A stretch of DNA of 64,000 nt, taken from contig NZ_BDEP01000001.1 of the NCBI RefSeq assembly GCF_001662305.1, positions 62,001-126,000 on the forward strand, given 5' to 3'. Below, piece by piece: positions 34,627 to 42,673 of the stretch (its first letter is position 1; each line of letters begins with the position of its first letter). The stretch is from Halomonas caseinilytica (GTDB taxonomy: Bacteria; Pseudomonadota; Gammaproteobacteria; Pseudomonadales; Halomonadaceae). The position numbers were made by a program, and so were the translations under genes. The notes under the pieces are model-generated. The model saw only the letters and a program-made list of their open reading frames with translations, ran no database searches and was not told where the DNA came from.

Positions 34627-36414
34627 TCAGAAGCCTGCCTCTGGAATGCGGGCCAGTACCTGGCCGCCGTGGCGCACCGCCCGGGCGTGGGAGTCGGCTT
34701 CGGGGGCCACGCTGGCCATGTAGAAGCGGGCGAGTTCGATGATGCCGACCAGGTGGGCGGCGTCACCTTCGCCGGCGTCGTGTCGGCGCTGTGCTGCCTC
34801 GGCGGCGCGGGCCAGCTGCCAGCCGCCGCACACGATGCCCAGTTGATGCAGCAATGGCACTGCGCCGCCGTAGAGTTCGGCGGTTTGCTCCTCTCCCTGG
34901 GCGAGCAGCCAGTCGGTCGTCGCCGCCAGACCGTCGACCAGTTCGTTCAAGCTTTCGGCCAGATCGCCGAGGCGCGCGTCCTCGCCGACCGAGCGAGCGC
35001 AGGTGCGGATGTCGTCGAGCAGTTCGCGCAACGTGGCGCCGTTGTCATGGAGTATCTTGCGACCCAGCAGGTCGTTGGCCTGGATGCCGGTGGTGCCCTC
35101 GTAGATGGTGATGATGCGGGCGTCACGGAATAACTGGGCGACACCGGTCTCCTCGACGAAGCCCATGCCGCCGAACACCTGGATCGCTTCGTCGCACAGC
35201 GCGTTGCCGAGCTCGGAGCACCAGCCCTTGGCCACTGGCATCAGCAGGTCGACGTGGCGGCGATGCTTGTCGGCCACTTCGGCGTCCGGGTGGTGGCGGG
35301 CCAGGTCGAACCAGCCGGCGGCGGTATAGAGGAAGGTGCGCATGGCCAGCAGTCGCGCGCGCATCCCCACCAGCATGCGCTTGACGTCAGGATGATGAAG
35401 GATCGGTAGTCCCGTCTCGCCTCTGACGACGTTGCGCCCCTGGATGCGCTCCCGGGCATGGTCCAGCGCCGCCTGGTAAGCGCGCTCCCCCAGGGCGAGG
35501 CCCTGCACGCCGGTACCGAAGCGGGCCTCGTTCATCATGATGAACATGGTCTTGAGGCCAGTGTGGGGCTCGCCGATCAACTGGCCGATGGCGCCGTCGT
35601 GGTCGCCGTAGCTGAGCGTGCAGGTGGGGCTGCCGTGGATGCCCATCTTGTGCTCGATGGAGATGCAGCGCACGTCGTTCTTCTCCCCCGGTTCGCCCCG
35701 TTCGTCGAGCAGATACTTGGGCACCAGAAACAGCGATAGTCCCTTGACCCCTTCGGGAGCGTCCGGCAGCCGGGCCAGCACCAGGTGCAGGATGTTGGGC
35801 GTGAGTTCGTGTTCGCCGTAGGAGATATAGATCTTCTGGCCGTGGAGGCGGTAGTTGCCGTTCTCGTCGGGCTCGGCGCGCATGCGGGTGGCGGCCAGAT
35901 CGGAGCCGGCCTGGGGCTCGGTGAGGTTCATGGTGGCGGCCCACTCGCCGCTGACGATCTTCTCGAGCCAGGTGGCCTTCTGCGCTTCGCTGGCGGCAAT
36001 CAGCAGTGCCTCGGCCTGGGCGACATTGAGCTGCGGCAGCATGGTGAAGGCCATGTTGCTGGAGAACCACATTTCCCACACGGGGGTGGAAGCCAGCTTG
36101 GGCAGGCCCTGTCCGCCGAATGCCTCTGGCAACGACAGGCCCAGCCAGCCCGCTTCGCGGAACTGGTCGTAGGCGGCTTGCCAGCCCTGGGGTAGGACGA
36201 CGCGCTCGCCCTCAAGGCGGCAGCCTTCCTGATCGCCCCGGCAGTTCAGCGGGGCCAGCACACCGCTGGCGAACTTGCCGGCTTCCTCGAGGATGGCATT
36301 CACCAGGTCGGAGGACGCCTCCTCGCAGTCCGGCAGCGCGGCCACGGCGTCGAGGCCGGCGAGCTCGCCGAGAATGAACTGCATGTCACGCAGTGGAGCC
36401 TGGTAATCGATCAT
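34627..36414 (-). CDS. Acyl-CoA dehydrogenase with C-terminal extension (DmdC/FadE-like group)
   Basis: The 595-residue flavoprotein belongs to the long acyl-CoA dehydrogenase group with an extra C-terminal domain. Visible motifs are NLTEPQAGSDLAA near residue 159 (flavin contact), IEHKMGIHGSPTC near 239 and RIITIYEGTTGIQANDLLGRK near 420, with the catalytic Glu in YEGTTG. ATG 36414 was chosen over an upstream in-frame start. It is the last gene of a hydratase, dehydrogenase and acyl-CoA dehydrogenase operon. It could desaturate dihydro-hydroxycinnamoyl-CoA or a similar arylpropionyl-CoA. Confidence 0.9.
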   Translation of the reverse strand: MIDYQAPLRDMQFILGELAGLDAVAALPDCEEASSDLVNAILEEAGKFASGVLAPLNCRGDQEGCRLEGERVVLPQGWQAAYDQFREAGWLGLSLPEAFGGQGLPKLASTPVWEMWFSSNMAFTMLPQLNVAQAEALLIAASEAQKATWLEKIVSGEWAATMNLTEPQAGSDLAATRMRAEPDENGNYRLHGQKIYISYGEHELTPNILHLVLARLPDAPEGVKGLSLFLVPKYLLDERGEPGEKNDVRCISIEHKMGIHGSPTCTLSYGDHDGAIGQLIGEPHTGLKTMFIMMNEARFGTGVQGLALGERAYQAALDHARERIQGRNVVRGETGLPILHHPDVKRMLVGMRARLLAMRTFLYTAAGWFDLARHHPDAEVADKHRRHVDLLMPVAKGWCSELGNALCDEAIQVFGGMGFVEETGVAQLFRDARIITIYEGTTGIQANDLLGRKILHDNGATLRELLDDIRTCARSVGEDARLGDLAESLNELVDGLAATTDWLLAQGEEQTAELYGGAVPLLHQLGIVCGGWQLARAAEAAQRRHDAGEGDAAHLVGIIELARFYMASVAPEADSHARAVRHGGQVLARIPEAGF

Positions 36415-36517
36415 AGTGGCGCCCTCAAGCTGATGCTGGCCGGACCCTGGTCGGAGGATAACGTCTCGCTGGTGGGCTGATCCGGCGCCCACCAGCGAGT
36501 GGGAGTGCGAGGAGGCC

Positions 36518-37303
36518 TTACCGAGGTGCCATGCGCAGGGCGCCGTCGAGTCGGATCGTCTCGCCGTTCATCATCACGTTGTCGACGATCTGGCAGGCCA
36601 GGCGGGCGAACTCATCGGGCTGGCCAAGACGATGGGGGAAGGGAATGGAAGCCGCCAGGGATTGTTGAGCCTCTTCCGGCAGGCCCTCCATCAACGGTGT
36701 CTTGAACAGCCCGGGGGCGATGGTCATCACGCGGATGCCATGACGGGCCATTTCGCGGGCAATGGGGAGCGTCATGGAGACGATGCCGCCCTTGGAAGCC
36801 GCATAGGCGGGTTGGCCGATCTGGCCGTCGAAGGCGGCCACCGAGGCGGTGTTGATGATCACGCCGCGTTCGCCATCGGCCTGGGGTTCGCCCTTGGCCA
36901 TGGCCGCAGCGGCCAGGCGCAGCATGTTGAAACTGCCCAGCAGGTTGATGTTGACGACACGCGAGAAAGCTTCCAGGTGCAGGGGATCCCCGTCACGGTT
37001 CACGACCTTGGCGGGATCGCCGACGCCGGCGCAGTTGATCAGTCCCTGCAGGCCGCCGAAGCGTGACACGGCAAGATCCACCACGGCCTGGGCATCGGCC
37101 TCGTCGGTGACGTCGGTGCGCTGGAAGGCGGCACGTTCTCCCGCGCCTTGCGCATTGAGTTCGGTGGCCAGTGCCTCGCCACGTGCGGCATTGAGGTCGG
37201 CGATCACCACCCGGGCGCCGGCCTCGTGCAGTTCGCGCACCGTGGCCTCGCCAAGGCCAGAGGCGCCGCCGGTGACGATAAAGGTGTTGTCCTGGAATTT
37301 CAT
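36518..37303 (-). CDS. SDR 3-hydroxyacyl-CoA dehydrogenase (HSD10-like)
   Basis: The 261-residue SDR has [11 protein letters not shown] (NAD-binding, residues 11-21), NCAG near 90, and catalytic Ser and the YxxxK pair in AYAASKGG (Tyr near 169). The closest family pattern is 3-hydroxyacyl-CoA dehydrogenase type II. It would oxidise a 3-hydroxy-3-arylpropionyl-CoA to the 3-oxo form. It starts 20 bases after the hydratase stop, so the two are in one operon. Confidence 0.88.
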   Translation of the reverse strand: MKFQDNTFIVTGGASGLGEATVRELHEAGARVVIADLNAARGEALATELNAQGAGERAAFQRTDVTDEADAQAVVDLAVSRFGGLQGLINCAGVGDPAKVVNRDGDPLHLEAFSRVVNINLLGSFNMLRLAAAAMAKGEPQADGERGVIINTASVAAFDGQIGQPAYAASKGGIVSMTLPIAREMARHGIRVMTIAPGLFKTPLMEGLPEEAQQSLAASIPFPHRLGQPDEFARLACQIVDNVMMNGETIRLDGALRMAPR

Positions 37304-37322
37304 GAATCACTCCCTCCGAAAG

Positions 37323-38093
37323 TTAGATGCGCGGGCCCTTACCCTTGCGCTCGAGAAATTCCCCGATCCGTTCGGCAACCTCCGGGCTGGTCTGGGTCAG
37401 GGCGGCGGTCAGCGACTCCACGAACAGGCCGTCGTCGCTGGACATGTTGTCGATGCGCGAGATGGCCGAGACCATGGCCCAGTTGGCCATGGGCGCATTC
37501 TCGGCAATGCGCTCGGCAAGCTGGCGGGCCTTGTCGAGGCTCTCGCCTTCGCCGACCACATAATGGGAAAGCCCCAGGCGCTGACCCTCGTCGGCTTCCA
37601 TGATCCGGCCGGTAAGCATCATTTCGCACATGCGACCGGGACCGATGAGGTTGGCCACTCGCACCGAGGCGCCACCGCCGACGAAGATGCCGTGGCGCCC
37701 CTCGGGCAACTGGTAAATGGTGTTGGGTTCGGCGACACGCACATGGGTGGCCGTGGCCAGCTCCAGGCCGCCACCGATCACCGCGCCCTGCATGGCGGAG
37801 ACCACCGGGATGCCGCCGTTCTGCAGGCGGTCGAAGATGCGGTGCCAGCCCTGGGAGTGCTGCATCACGCCGAAGGGGTCTCGATTCTGATGCTCCGTGA
37901 GGTCGAGGCCGGCGCAGAAGTGCTTGCCCTCGGCGGCGAGGATGATCACCCGGGTGCCTTCCGGGGTGGCGATCAAGGCTTGCTCCAGGGCGCCCAGCAG
38001 GCGGTCGCTGACGGCATTGCGCTTCTCGGGCCGTGCCAGCGTGATGGTGTAGATGCTGTCGTCCAGGGATGTCTTGACGAGGGACTCGGTCAT
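37323..38093 (-). CDS. Enoyl-CoA hydratase/isomerase family protein (crotonase)
   Basis: The 256-residue crotonase has the oxyanion-hole stretches HFCAGLDLTEH near residue 59 and QGAVIGGGLELATATHVRVA near 100. It lacks the overall sequence of the ferulate retro-aldolase Ech, so it more likely hydrates the double bond in a full beta-oxidation cycle. It is the first gene of a three-gene operon. A MarR-like operator lies about 200 bases upstream, implying a long leader. Confidence 0.87.
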   Translation of the reverse strand: MTESLVKTSLDDSIYTITLARPEKRNAVSDRLLGALEQALIATPEGTRVIILAAEGKHFCAGLDLTEHQNRDPFGVMQHSQGWHRIFDRLQNGGIPVVSAMQGAVIGGGLELATATHVRVAEPNTIYQLPEGRHGIFVGGGASVRVANLIGPGRMCEMMLTGRIMEADEGQRLGLSHYVVGEGESLDKARQLAERIAENAPMANWAMVSAISRIDNMSSDDGLFVESLTAALTQTSPEVAERIGEFLERKGKGPRI

Positions 38094-38124
38094 GATGGGC
38101 CTCGGCGATGGGAAGTTAAGGACT

Positions 38125-38151
38125 CAATGAATAATGAATAGTGAATGATGA
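38125..38151. repeat. Short degenerate tandem repeat (TGAATAA/TGAATAG units)
   Basis: Four imperfect copies of a seven- to eight-base AT-rich unit (TGAATAA, TGAATAG, TGAATGA type) sit in the leader of the hydratase operon, 32 bases from its start codon. Function unknown; simple-sequence repeats of this kind are common in intergenic DNA. Confidence 0.5.
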
Positions 38152-38297
38152 AAGACGTGGCTGGCATGCCGGTATAAGAGTTGTCAGTCCGAGTGCCGCG
38201 ACGGAGGAGCATTCGACGCTGGTTGGTGTCGTTCTGTCGGTGGTCATGTCGGCTCCTGATGGCCTGGCGTCGGGGCATCACTTATGTTGATTGATAT

Positions 38298-38318
38298 ACT
38301 GTTGTTACAATAAACAAT
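38298..38318. promoter_or_regulatory. MarR operator candidate, site C
   Basis: ACTGTTG-N7-AAACAAT differs from the strict inner arms by one base (GTTG instead of GTTT) and has the complete AAACAAT right arm. It is the only AT-rich promoter-like block upstream of the hydratase operon. Confidence 0.5.
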
Positions 38319-38395
38319 ATGTAGATTACAACAGATATGCCGTCAGGTCATCTTGGCGTACTACGTCTTTGGTCGGGGCGGGTATCGGATGGGCA

Positions 38396-38426
38396 AAGAA
38401 AAACGGCGACCCAGGGGTCGCCGTTT
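38396..38426 (-). terminator. Rho-independent terminator of the vanA-vanB-TRAP operon
   Basis: Read on the minus strand, a 12-bp perfect stem (AAACGGCGACCC with GGGTCGCCGTTT) merges into a T-rich tail. It lies 23 bases after the TRAP binding-protein stop. Confidence 0.9.
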
Positions 38427-38448
38427 AGAGGAGGGAAGTGGGGATGTG

Positions 38449-39459
38449 TCAGGCGGAGCACTTGTCCTGCAGGCTCATGGCTTCGTCGTAGACCGTGCTG
38501 GCCTCGTCGCCGATCTCTTCCAGATAGCGGTCGGTGGTTTCCTGCAGTACGGGCCCCCAGTCGGGATGTTCGAGGGCGTTGTCGATGACCACGAAGTCGT
38601 CGCCGGCCGCCTCGGCTTCCTGGCGCCCCTGGCGGATCAGCTCGTCGTAGACCTCGGCGGCGCGCAGTGACCACTCAAGCCCGCTGTGATCGTCGATGAC
38701 CTGCTGCAGGTCGTCAGGCAGGGCGTCGTAGGTTCGCTGGCTCATGGTGGCGAACAGCGACAGGTCGTAGAGCGGGACTTCGGTATGGTGGTTGGCCAGC
38801 TCGTTGAGCCGGAAGGTCTTCATGCCTTCCCAGTTGAAGCTCAAGCCGTCGACCACGCCGCGCTGCATGGCGGTGAAGACATCCGGCGCCGGCATACCGA
38901 CGGCCTGGGCACCGAGGCGTTCGAACATGTCGCCGACCAGTGGAGTGGGGCGGCGCAGGCGCAATCCATCCAGGTCTTCGGGCGTCTCGATAGGCTGTGT
39001 CTTGGTGTGCAGGTAACCGGGGCCGGTGGTGAACATGAACAAGGAATGGGTATCGGCATACTCGGCGTTGAGGTGGCCGGCATCGTAGAGGGATTGCAGG
39101 ATGCAGGACCCCTGGCGGCTGCTGGCCGAGACGCCGGGCAACTCGATGACCTGCGTCAGGGGGAAGCGTCCGGCGGTATAGCCCTGAGCGGAGGCGCCGA
39201 TATCGGCGATGCCGTTGGCGATGCTCTCATAGGTCTTGTCGGATTTGGTCAGGGTCTGGCCGGGATAGACCTCCACCTCCAGGCGGCCCTGGGAGGCTTC
39301 CTCGACGCTGGTCGCCCAGGCCTGGAAGAGTTCCTTGTCGATCATCGAGCCGCCGGGCCAGACATGGGCGACGCGCAGGGTGGTGGTCTCGGCCAGGGCA
39401 GCCTGGGTGGTCAGGGCGCTGGCCACCGCCAGGCCGGTCACGATCGGGTTGAGACGCAT
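38449..39459 (-). CDS. TRAP binding protein (DctP family) in the van operon
   Basis: The 336-residue precursor has a signal peptide ending AALA (about residue 23). It is a close paralogue of the proteins at 42674 and 48242, with shared blocks such as QGYTAGRFPLTQVIELPGV, QGSCILQSLYDAGHL and GMPAPDVFTAMQRGVVDGLSF. No membrane subunits are adjacent; the co-directional upstream genes are vanB and vanA. It probably binds vanillate or a related acid and may use the membrane subunits at 43709-45515. The C-terminal Cys is shared with its paralogues. Confidence 0.88.
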   Translation of the reverse strand: MRLNPIVTGLAVASALTTQAALAETTTLRVAHVWPGGSMIDKELFQAWATSVEEASQGRLEVEVYPGQTLTKSDKTYESIANGIADIGASAQGYTAGRFPLTQVIELPGVSASSRQGSCILQSLYDAGHLNAEYADTHSLFMFTTGPGYLHTKTQPIETPEDLDGLRLRRPTPLVGDMFERLGAQAVGMPAPDVFTAMQRGVVDGLSFNWEGMKTFRLNELANHHTEVPLYDLSLFATMSQRTYDALPDDLQQVIDDHSGLEWSLRAAEVYDELIRQGRQEAEAAGDDFVVIDNALEHPDWGPVLQETTDRYLEEIGDEASTVYDEAMSLQDKCSA

Positions 39460-39522
39460 GGCATCCTCGTTGTGTCGTTGTGATTATGTTGGTGTCGTTG
39501 TGCTTGGGAGCGGGCAGCTGAA

Positions 39523-40503
39523 TCAGAGATCCAGCACCAGGACCTTGCTCTTGGCTCGCGAGCAGCAGGGAGTGAATTGGTCGTTGGCGGCGTGTTCGTG
39601 ATCCTCCAGGAAGAAATCCCGGTGGTCGGGCTCGCCTTCCAGTACCCGAGTCAGGCAGGTGCCGCAGACCCCCTGTTCGCAGGAGACCATGACGTCGATG
39701 CCGTTCTCAGTCAGCACCTGGTGGACGGTCTTGTCGGCCGGCACGGTCAAGGTCGCTCCGCTGCTGGCGATCTTGACCTCGAAGCTGTCGTCATCCTCGG
39801 TATTGGCCACGGCGCCGGCAAAGTACTCCGTGTGCAGCCGGTCGGAGGGCCAGCCCGCGGCTTGGCAGGTCGACATCACGGCATCGATGAAACCGGTGGG
39901 GCCGCAGACATAGACGCGGGTATCGGGGGCCGGCGTGGCCAGCAGTGACTCCAGGTCCAGCTTCTGCTCCGCCGGGCCGTCATCGAAGTGGAAGTGCACC
40001 TTCTCGGCGAAGCCGGAGGCGGCGATGCGGTCACGAAAGGCCGTGCGCTCCGGCGAGCGGGTGCAGTAGTGCAGCTCGAAGGTGGTGTCGGTGTGAGCCA
40101 GGCGTTCCGCCATGCACAGCAGCGGCGTGATGCCGATGCCGCCGGCCAGCAGCAGGGTGCGTTCGGCGGGCTCGAGCGGGAAGTGATTCTTGGGGGCGCT
40201 GATCTGGATCAGGTCGCCCACACGGATCTCGTCGTGCATGGCGACGGAGCCACTGCGCGAGGCTGGATCCCGGAGCACGCCGATCAGATAACGGTCGCGT
40301 TCCTCGGGATGGTTGCACAGCGAATACTGGCGAATGATAGTGTCCTGGCCCTTTGATGGGACCTGCACATCGATATGGGCACCGGCGCTGAACGCCGGTA
40401 GCGGCCGACCATGGGGGTCGGCCAGCTCGAAGGTGACGATGTCCTGGGCTTCCTCGTGCCGCGCCTTGACCTCGACGATCAGGGAGAGGGATGAGTTGCT
40501 CAT
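39523..40503 (-). CDS. vanB: Vanillate O-demethylase reductase subunit
   Basis: The 326-residue protein has an FMN/NAD reductase module (RQYSLCNHPEERDRY near residue 59, LLLAGGIGITPLLCMAE near 117, YVCGPTGFIDAV near 200) and a C-terminal plant-type 2Fe-2S domain with CEQGVCGTC plus a later Cys. It passes electrons from NADH to VanA. The start overlaps the vanA stop by four bases. Confidence 0.93.
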   Translation of the reverse strand: MSNSSLSLIVEVKARHEEAQDIVTFELADPHGRPLPAFSAGAHIDVQVPSKGQDTIIRQYSLCNHPEERDRYLIGVLRDPASRSGSVAMHDEIRVGDLIQISAPKNHFPLEPAERTLLLAGGIGITPLLCMAERLAHTDTTFELHYCTRSPERTAFRDRIAASGFAEKVHFHFDDGPAEQKLDLESLLATPAPDTRVYVCGPTGFIDAVMSTCQAAGWPSDRLHTEYFAGAVANTEDDDSFEVKIASSGATLTVPADKTVHQVLTENGIDVMVSCEQGVCGTCLTRVLEGEPDHRDFFLEDHEHAANDQFTPCCSRAKSKVLVLDL

Positions 40504-41567
40504 GTCGTGGCCTCCGTATCGCGTGACTCGCGCTCCTCGGCGAGGATGCGGTCGATGACGCGCCGTGCCTGGACGCCGCCGCCGTCGATGTTGAGCTTGA
40601 GCAATTGGCGGTCCGGATAGCGCAGCAGGTTGCGCTGTTGCGACTCGAGCATCTCCAGGTCCTCGGAGAAGATCTGGCCCTGACCCTCGCGAATCTGGTC
40701 GGTGAGCTCCTGGTCTTCCGGCTTGAAGTTGCGCGCCATGCCCCAGAAGTACCAGATCGAGGTGTCCGTCTCGGGGGTGATGAAGTCCACCACGATGCTC
40801 GATGCCTTGAGGTCGGCGGGAGCGTCATACCCCCCGTGGCCGGCATGGGCGACTCCCACCTCGATCAGCACGTGACTCGGTGGTGTGAAGCGGCAGATCT
40901 GCCAGCGATCCACGGGCACATCGTCAGCCAGGCCATTGCCACGCAAGGCCGTTTGCCAGAAGGGCGGAGCCGGGATGTCGTGCATGTGGCGTCCGGTCGT
41001 CACCTCGTCGCCCTCGACCTTGGTTTCGGGGGCGGCTTCCTCGATTTCCGGTTGGCCGATGCTGGAGGCATGTACATAAGTCTCATGGGTCAGGTCCATG
41101 AGGTTGTCGATCATCAGGCGATAATCGCAGTGGATGTGGTAGAGCCCGCCGCCATAGGCCCAGGCCGGATCGTTGGCCCAGTGCAGCTCGGGAATCAGGG
41201 CGGGATCGGCCTTGTCCGGGTCGCCGGGCCAGATCCATACGAAGCCATGACGCTCTTCCACCGGGTAGGCACGAATGCTCGGGAAGCCGCGCACCCGCTG
41301 GCCGGGCATGCTGGAACACTTGCCGTTGCAGCCCATCTCCAGGCCGTGATAGCCGCAGACCAGCTTGCCGTCGCGCACGAACCCCAGCGATAGCGGTGCA
41401 CCACGATGGGGGCAGAAATCCTCCACGGCCGCCACGCGTCCTTCGTCGCCGCGAAAGAAGACGATCGGTTCGTTGCAGATGGTACGTCCCAGCGGCTTGT
41501 CTTCGAGCTCATCCGGGGTGCAGGCGACATACCAGGTATTCTTGGGATAGGGGGCTTGATGTGTCAC
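40500..41567 (-). CDS. vanA: Vanillate O-demethylase oxygenase subunit (Rieske)
   Basis: The 355-residue oxygenase has a Rieske centre (Cys52-His54 and Cys71-His74) and a mononuclear iron site in DNLMDLTHETYVH. It demethylates vanillate to protocatechuate and formaldehyde. GTG 41567 is preceded by a clear GAGGAG site six bases away; the longer upstream frame crosses the VanR operators and is rejected. Divergent vanR and three GGATCC palindromes support the assignment. Confidence 0.95.
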   Translation of the reverse strand: MTHQAPYPKNTWYVACTPDELEDKPLGRTICNEPIVFFRGDEGRVAAVEDFCPHRGAPLSLGFVRDGKLVCGYHGLEMGCNGKCSSMPGQRVRGFPSIRAYPVEERHGFVWIWPGDPDKADPALIPELHWANDPAWAYGGGLYHIHCDYRLMIDNLMDLTHETYVHASSIGQPEIEEAAPETKVEGDEVTTGRHMHDIPAPPFWQTALRGNGLADDVPVDRWQICRFTPPSHVLIEVGVAHAGHGGYDAPADLKASSIVVDFITPETDTSIWYFWGMARNFKPEDQELTDQIREGQGQIFSEDLEMLESQQRNLLRYPDRQLLKLNIDGGGVQARRVIDRILAEERESRDTEATT

Positions 41568-41650
41568 GGTTTTCTCCTCGGGTGGTTCCGGGCCGCACGG
41601 ATGCATTGCCGCACTTGGCAGTCCGCGATCAGATGTTTTCGGGCGCGACA

Positions 41651-41749
41651 TGGATCCACGCTTGTCTACGGTCAGGAAGTGTTGTTTTGGATCCAAAGTA
41701 GATATCTTCAGCGATCATTTGGTCAACTTATGCTTTAGTTGGATCCAGT
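41651..41749. promoter_or_regulatory. Three VanR-type operators (TGGATCCA palindromes)
   Basis: TGGATCCA occurs at 41651-41658, within TTTGGATCCAAA (41686-41697, perfect 12-bp palindrome), and within AGTTGGATCCAGTT (41738-41751). The VanR operator known from Caulobacter is ATTGGATCCAAT. The sites lie in the 224-bp vanA-vanR gap; the third is 43 bases before the vanR start. Confidence 0.85.
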
Positions 41750-41791
41750 TGTATTCGAGGGGTCATCTCTCAGCGACGATAGGAAATTCAA

Positions 41792-42484
41792 GTGAGTGAC
41801 AGCGACACAAGTGTGGTGAGCCGATTACGCAAGCTGATCGGCGAAGGTGCTTTCCGGCAAGGAGAGCGGCTCGGGGAAGTGGCGGTGGCCGAGCAGCTGG
41901 GCGTCTCGCGCACGCCGGTACGCCTGGCTTTCCGCACCTTGGAGCAGGAGGGATTGCTGCAACGGGCCGGCAAGCGTGGCTTCAGGGTGCGTGAGTTCAC
42001 CGAGGCCGATGTGCTCTGCGCCGTGGAAGTGCGCGGTGCCTTGGAAGGGCTGGCGGCGCGTCGCCTGGCGGAACAGGGAATGTCGCCAGCGTTGACGGCC
42101 GAACTGGAGTTCTGGATCCAGAAGGGGCGGGATCTGCTCGCCAAGGGATACCTCGAGGAGCAGGATGTCGAGGTGTGGAGCGAGCTCAACCGACATTTCC
42201 ACGAGAACATCGTTGGCTCGGCCGGCAGTTCGGTGATCGGAGATGCCATCGCCCGCAACAACCATCTACCGTTCGCGGCGGCGGATTCGATCATCATCGA
42301 CAGCGAAGCGCTCGATCGCGAATACCGCAAGCTGCAACTGGCCCAGGTGCAGCACGAGCTGGTGGTTCAGGCACTACGCCATGGTGAGGGCGCCAGAGCC
42401 GAGATGTTAATGCGTGAGCACGCCTTGATCGGACTGCGCTATGCCGAGTTGCTGGATGTAGGCCGGCACGCCCCTAGCGGGTAA
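41792..42484 (+). CDS. vanR: GntR-family repressor of vanillate genes
   Basis: The 230-residue protein has a GntR winged helix-turn-helix (about residues 8-68: LGEVAVAEQLGVSRTPVRLAFRTLE) and a C-terminal FadR/FCD-type helical domain. Divergent orientation to vanA and the VanR-type operators identify it as VanR, which releases DNA when vanillate binds. GTG 41792 is used. The second TRAP operon follows on the same strand. Confidence 0.9.
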   Translation: MSDSDTSVVSRLRKLIGEGAFRQGERLGEVAVAEQLGVSRTPVRLAFRTLEQEGLLQRAGKRGFRVREFTEADVLCAVEVRGALEGLAARRLAEQGMSPALTAELEFWIQKGRDLLAKGYLEEQDVEVWSELNRHFHENIVGSAGSSVIGDAIARNNHLPFAAADSIIIDSEALDREYRKLQLAQVQHELVVQALRHGEGARAEMLMREHALIGLRYAELLDVGRHAPSG

Positions 42485-42614
42485 ATGAGCATTTTCAGCC
42501 GAGTTTGAGCGCCGTATGGGCAAGCGCTGGCAGGTTTCGGGCAGGGCGTAAGACCAAAGTCGTTTTTCACGGCGCACCGGGGTGGTTTATCTTTGCTGCA
42601 TAGTGCGAACTCAT

Positions 42615-42629
42615 GTTCTCTATGCGAAC
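42615..42629. promoter_or_regulatory. PcaR-like palindrome upstream of the second TRAP operon
   Basis: GTTCTCTATGCGAAC has four-base GTTC/GAAC arms and the same TGCGAAC right half as the sites at 15668 and 51847. It ends 44 bases before the TRAP binding-protein ATG. An additional GTGCGAAC lies at 42603-42610. Confidence 0.6.
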
Positions 42630-42673
42630 TTTGAAGCGGATAACGATAACGACACCGATCGTCGGAGGATCCC

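Larger units (their letters stand above)
38094..38448. other. 355-bp non-coding gap with leader, repeat, operator and terminator
   Basis: The gap between the van-operon TRAP gene and the hydratase operon holds, from right to left, a terminator (38396-38426), an operator candidate (38298-38318) and a leader of about 200 bases. A 63-codon frame on the minus strand (38090-38281) has no convincing ribosome site or family match and includes the simple repeat, so I do not call it a gene. Confidence 0.6.

Noticed and set aside
37323..38093. Interpretation of the crotonase as feruloyl-CoA hydratase-lyase (Ech)
   Set aside because: Its sequence does not follow Ech in the regions I can compare, and it is in an operon with a 3-hydroxyacyl-CoA dehydrogenase and an acyl-CoA dehydrogenase, which fits beta-oxidation.
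36849..38141. 430-codon plus-strand frame covering the HSD10-like and hydratase genes
   Set aside because: Both underlying minus-strand genes have intact motifs; the frame is antisense shadow sequence with no start signal.
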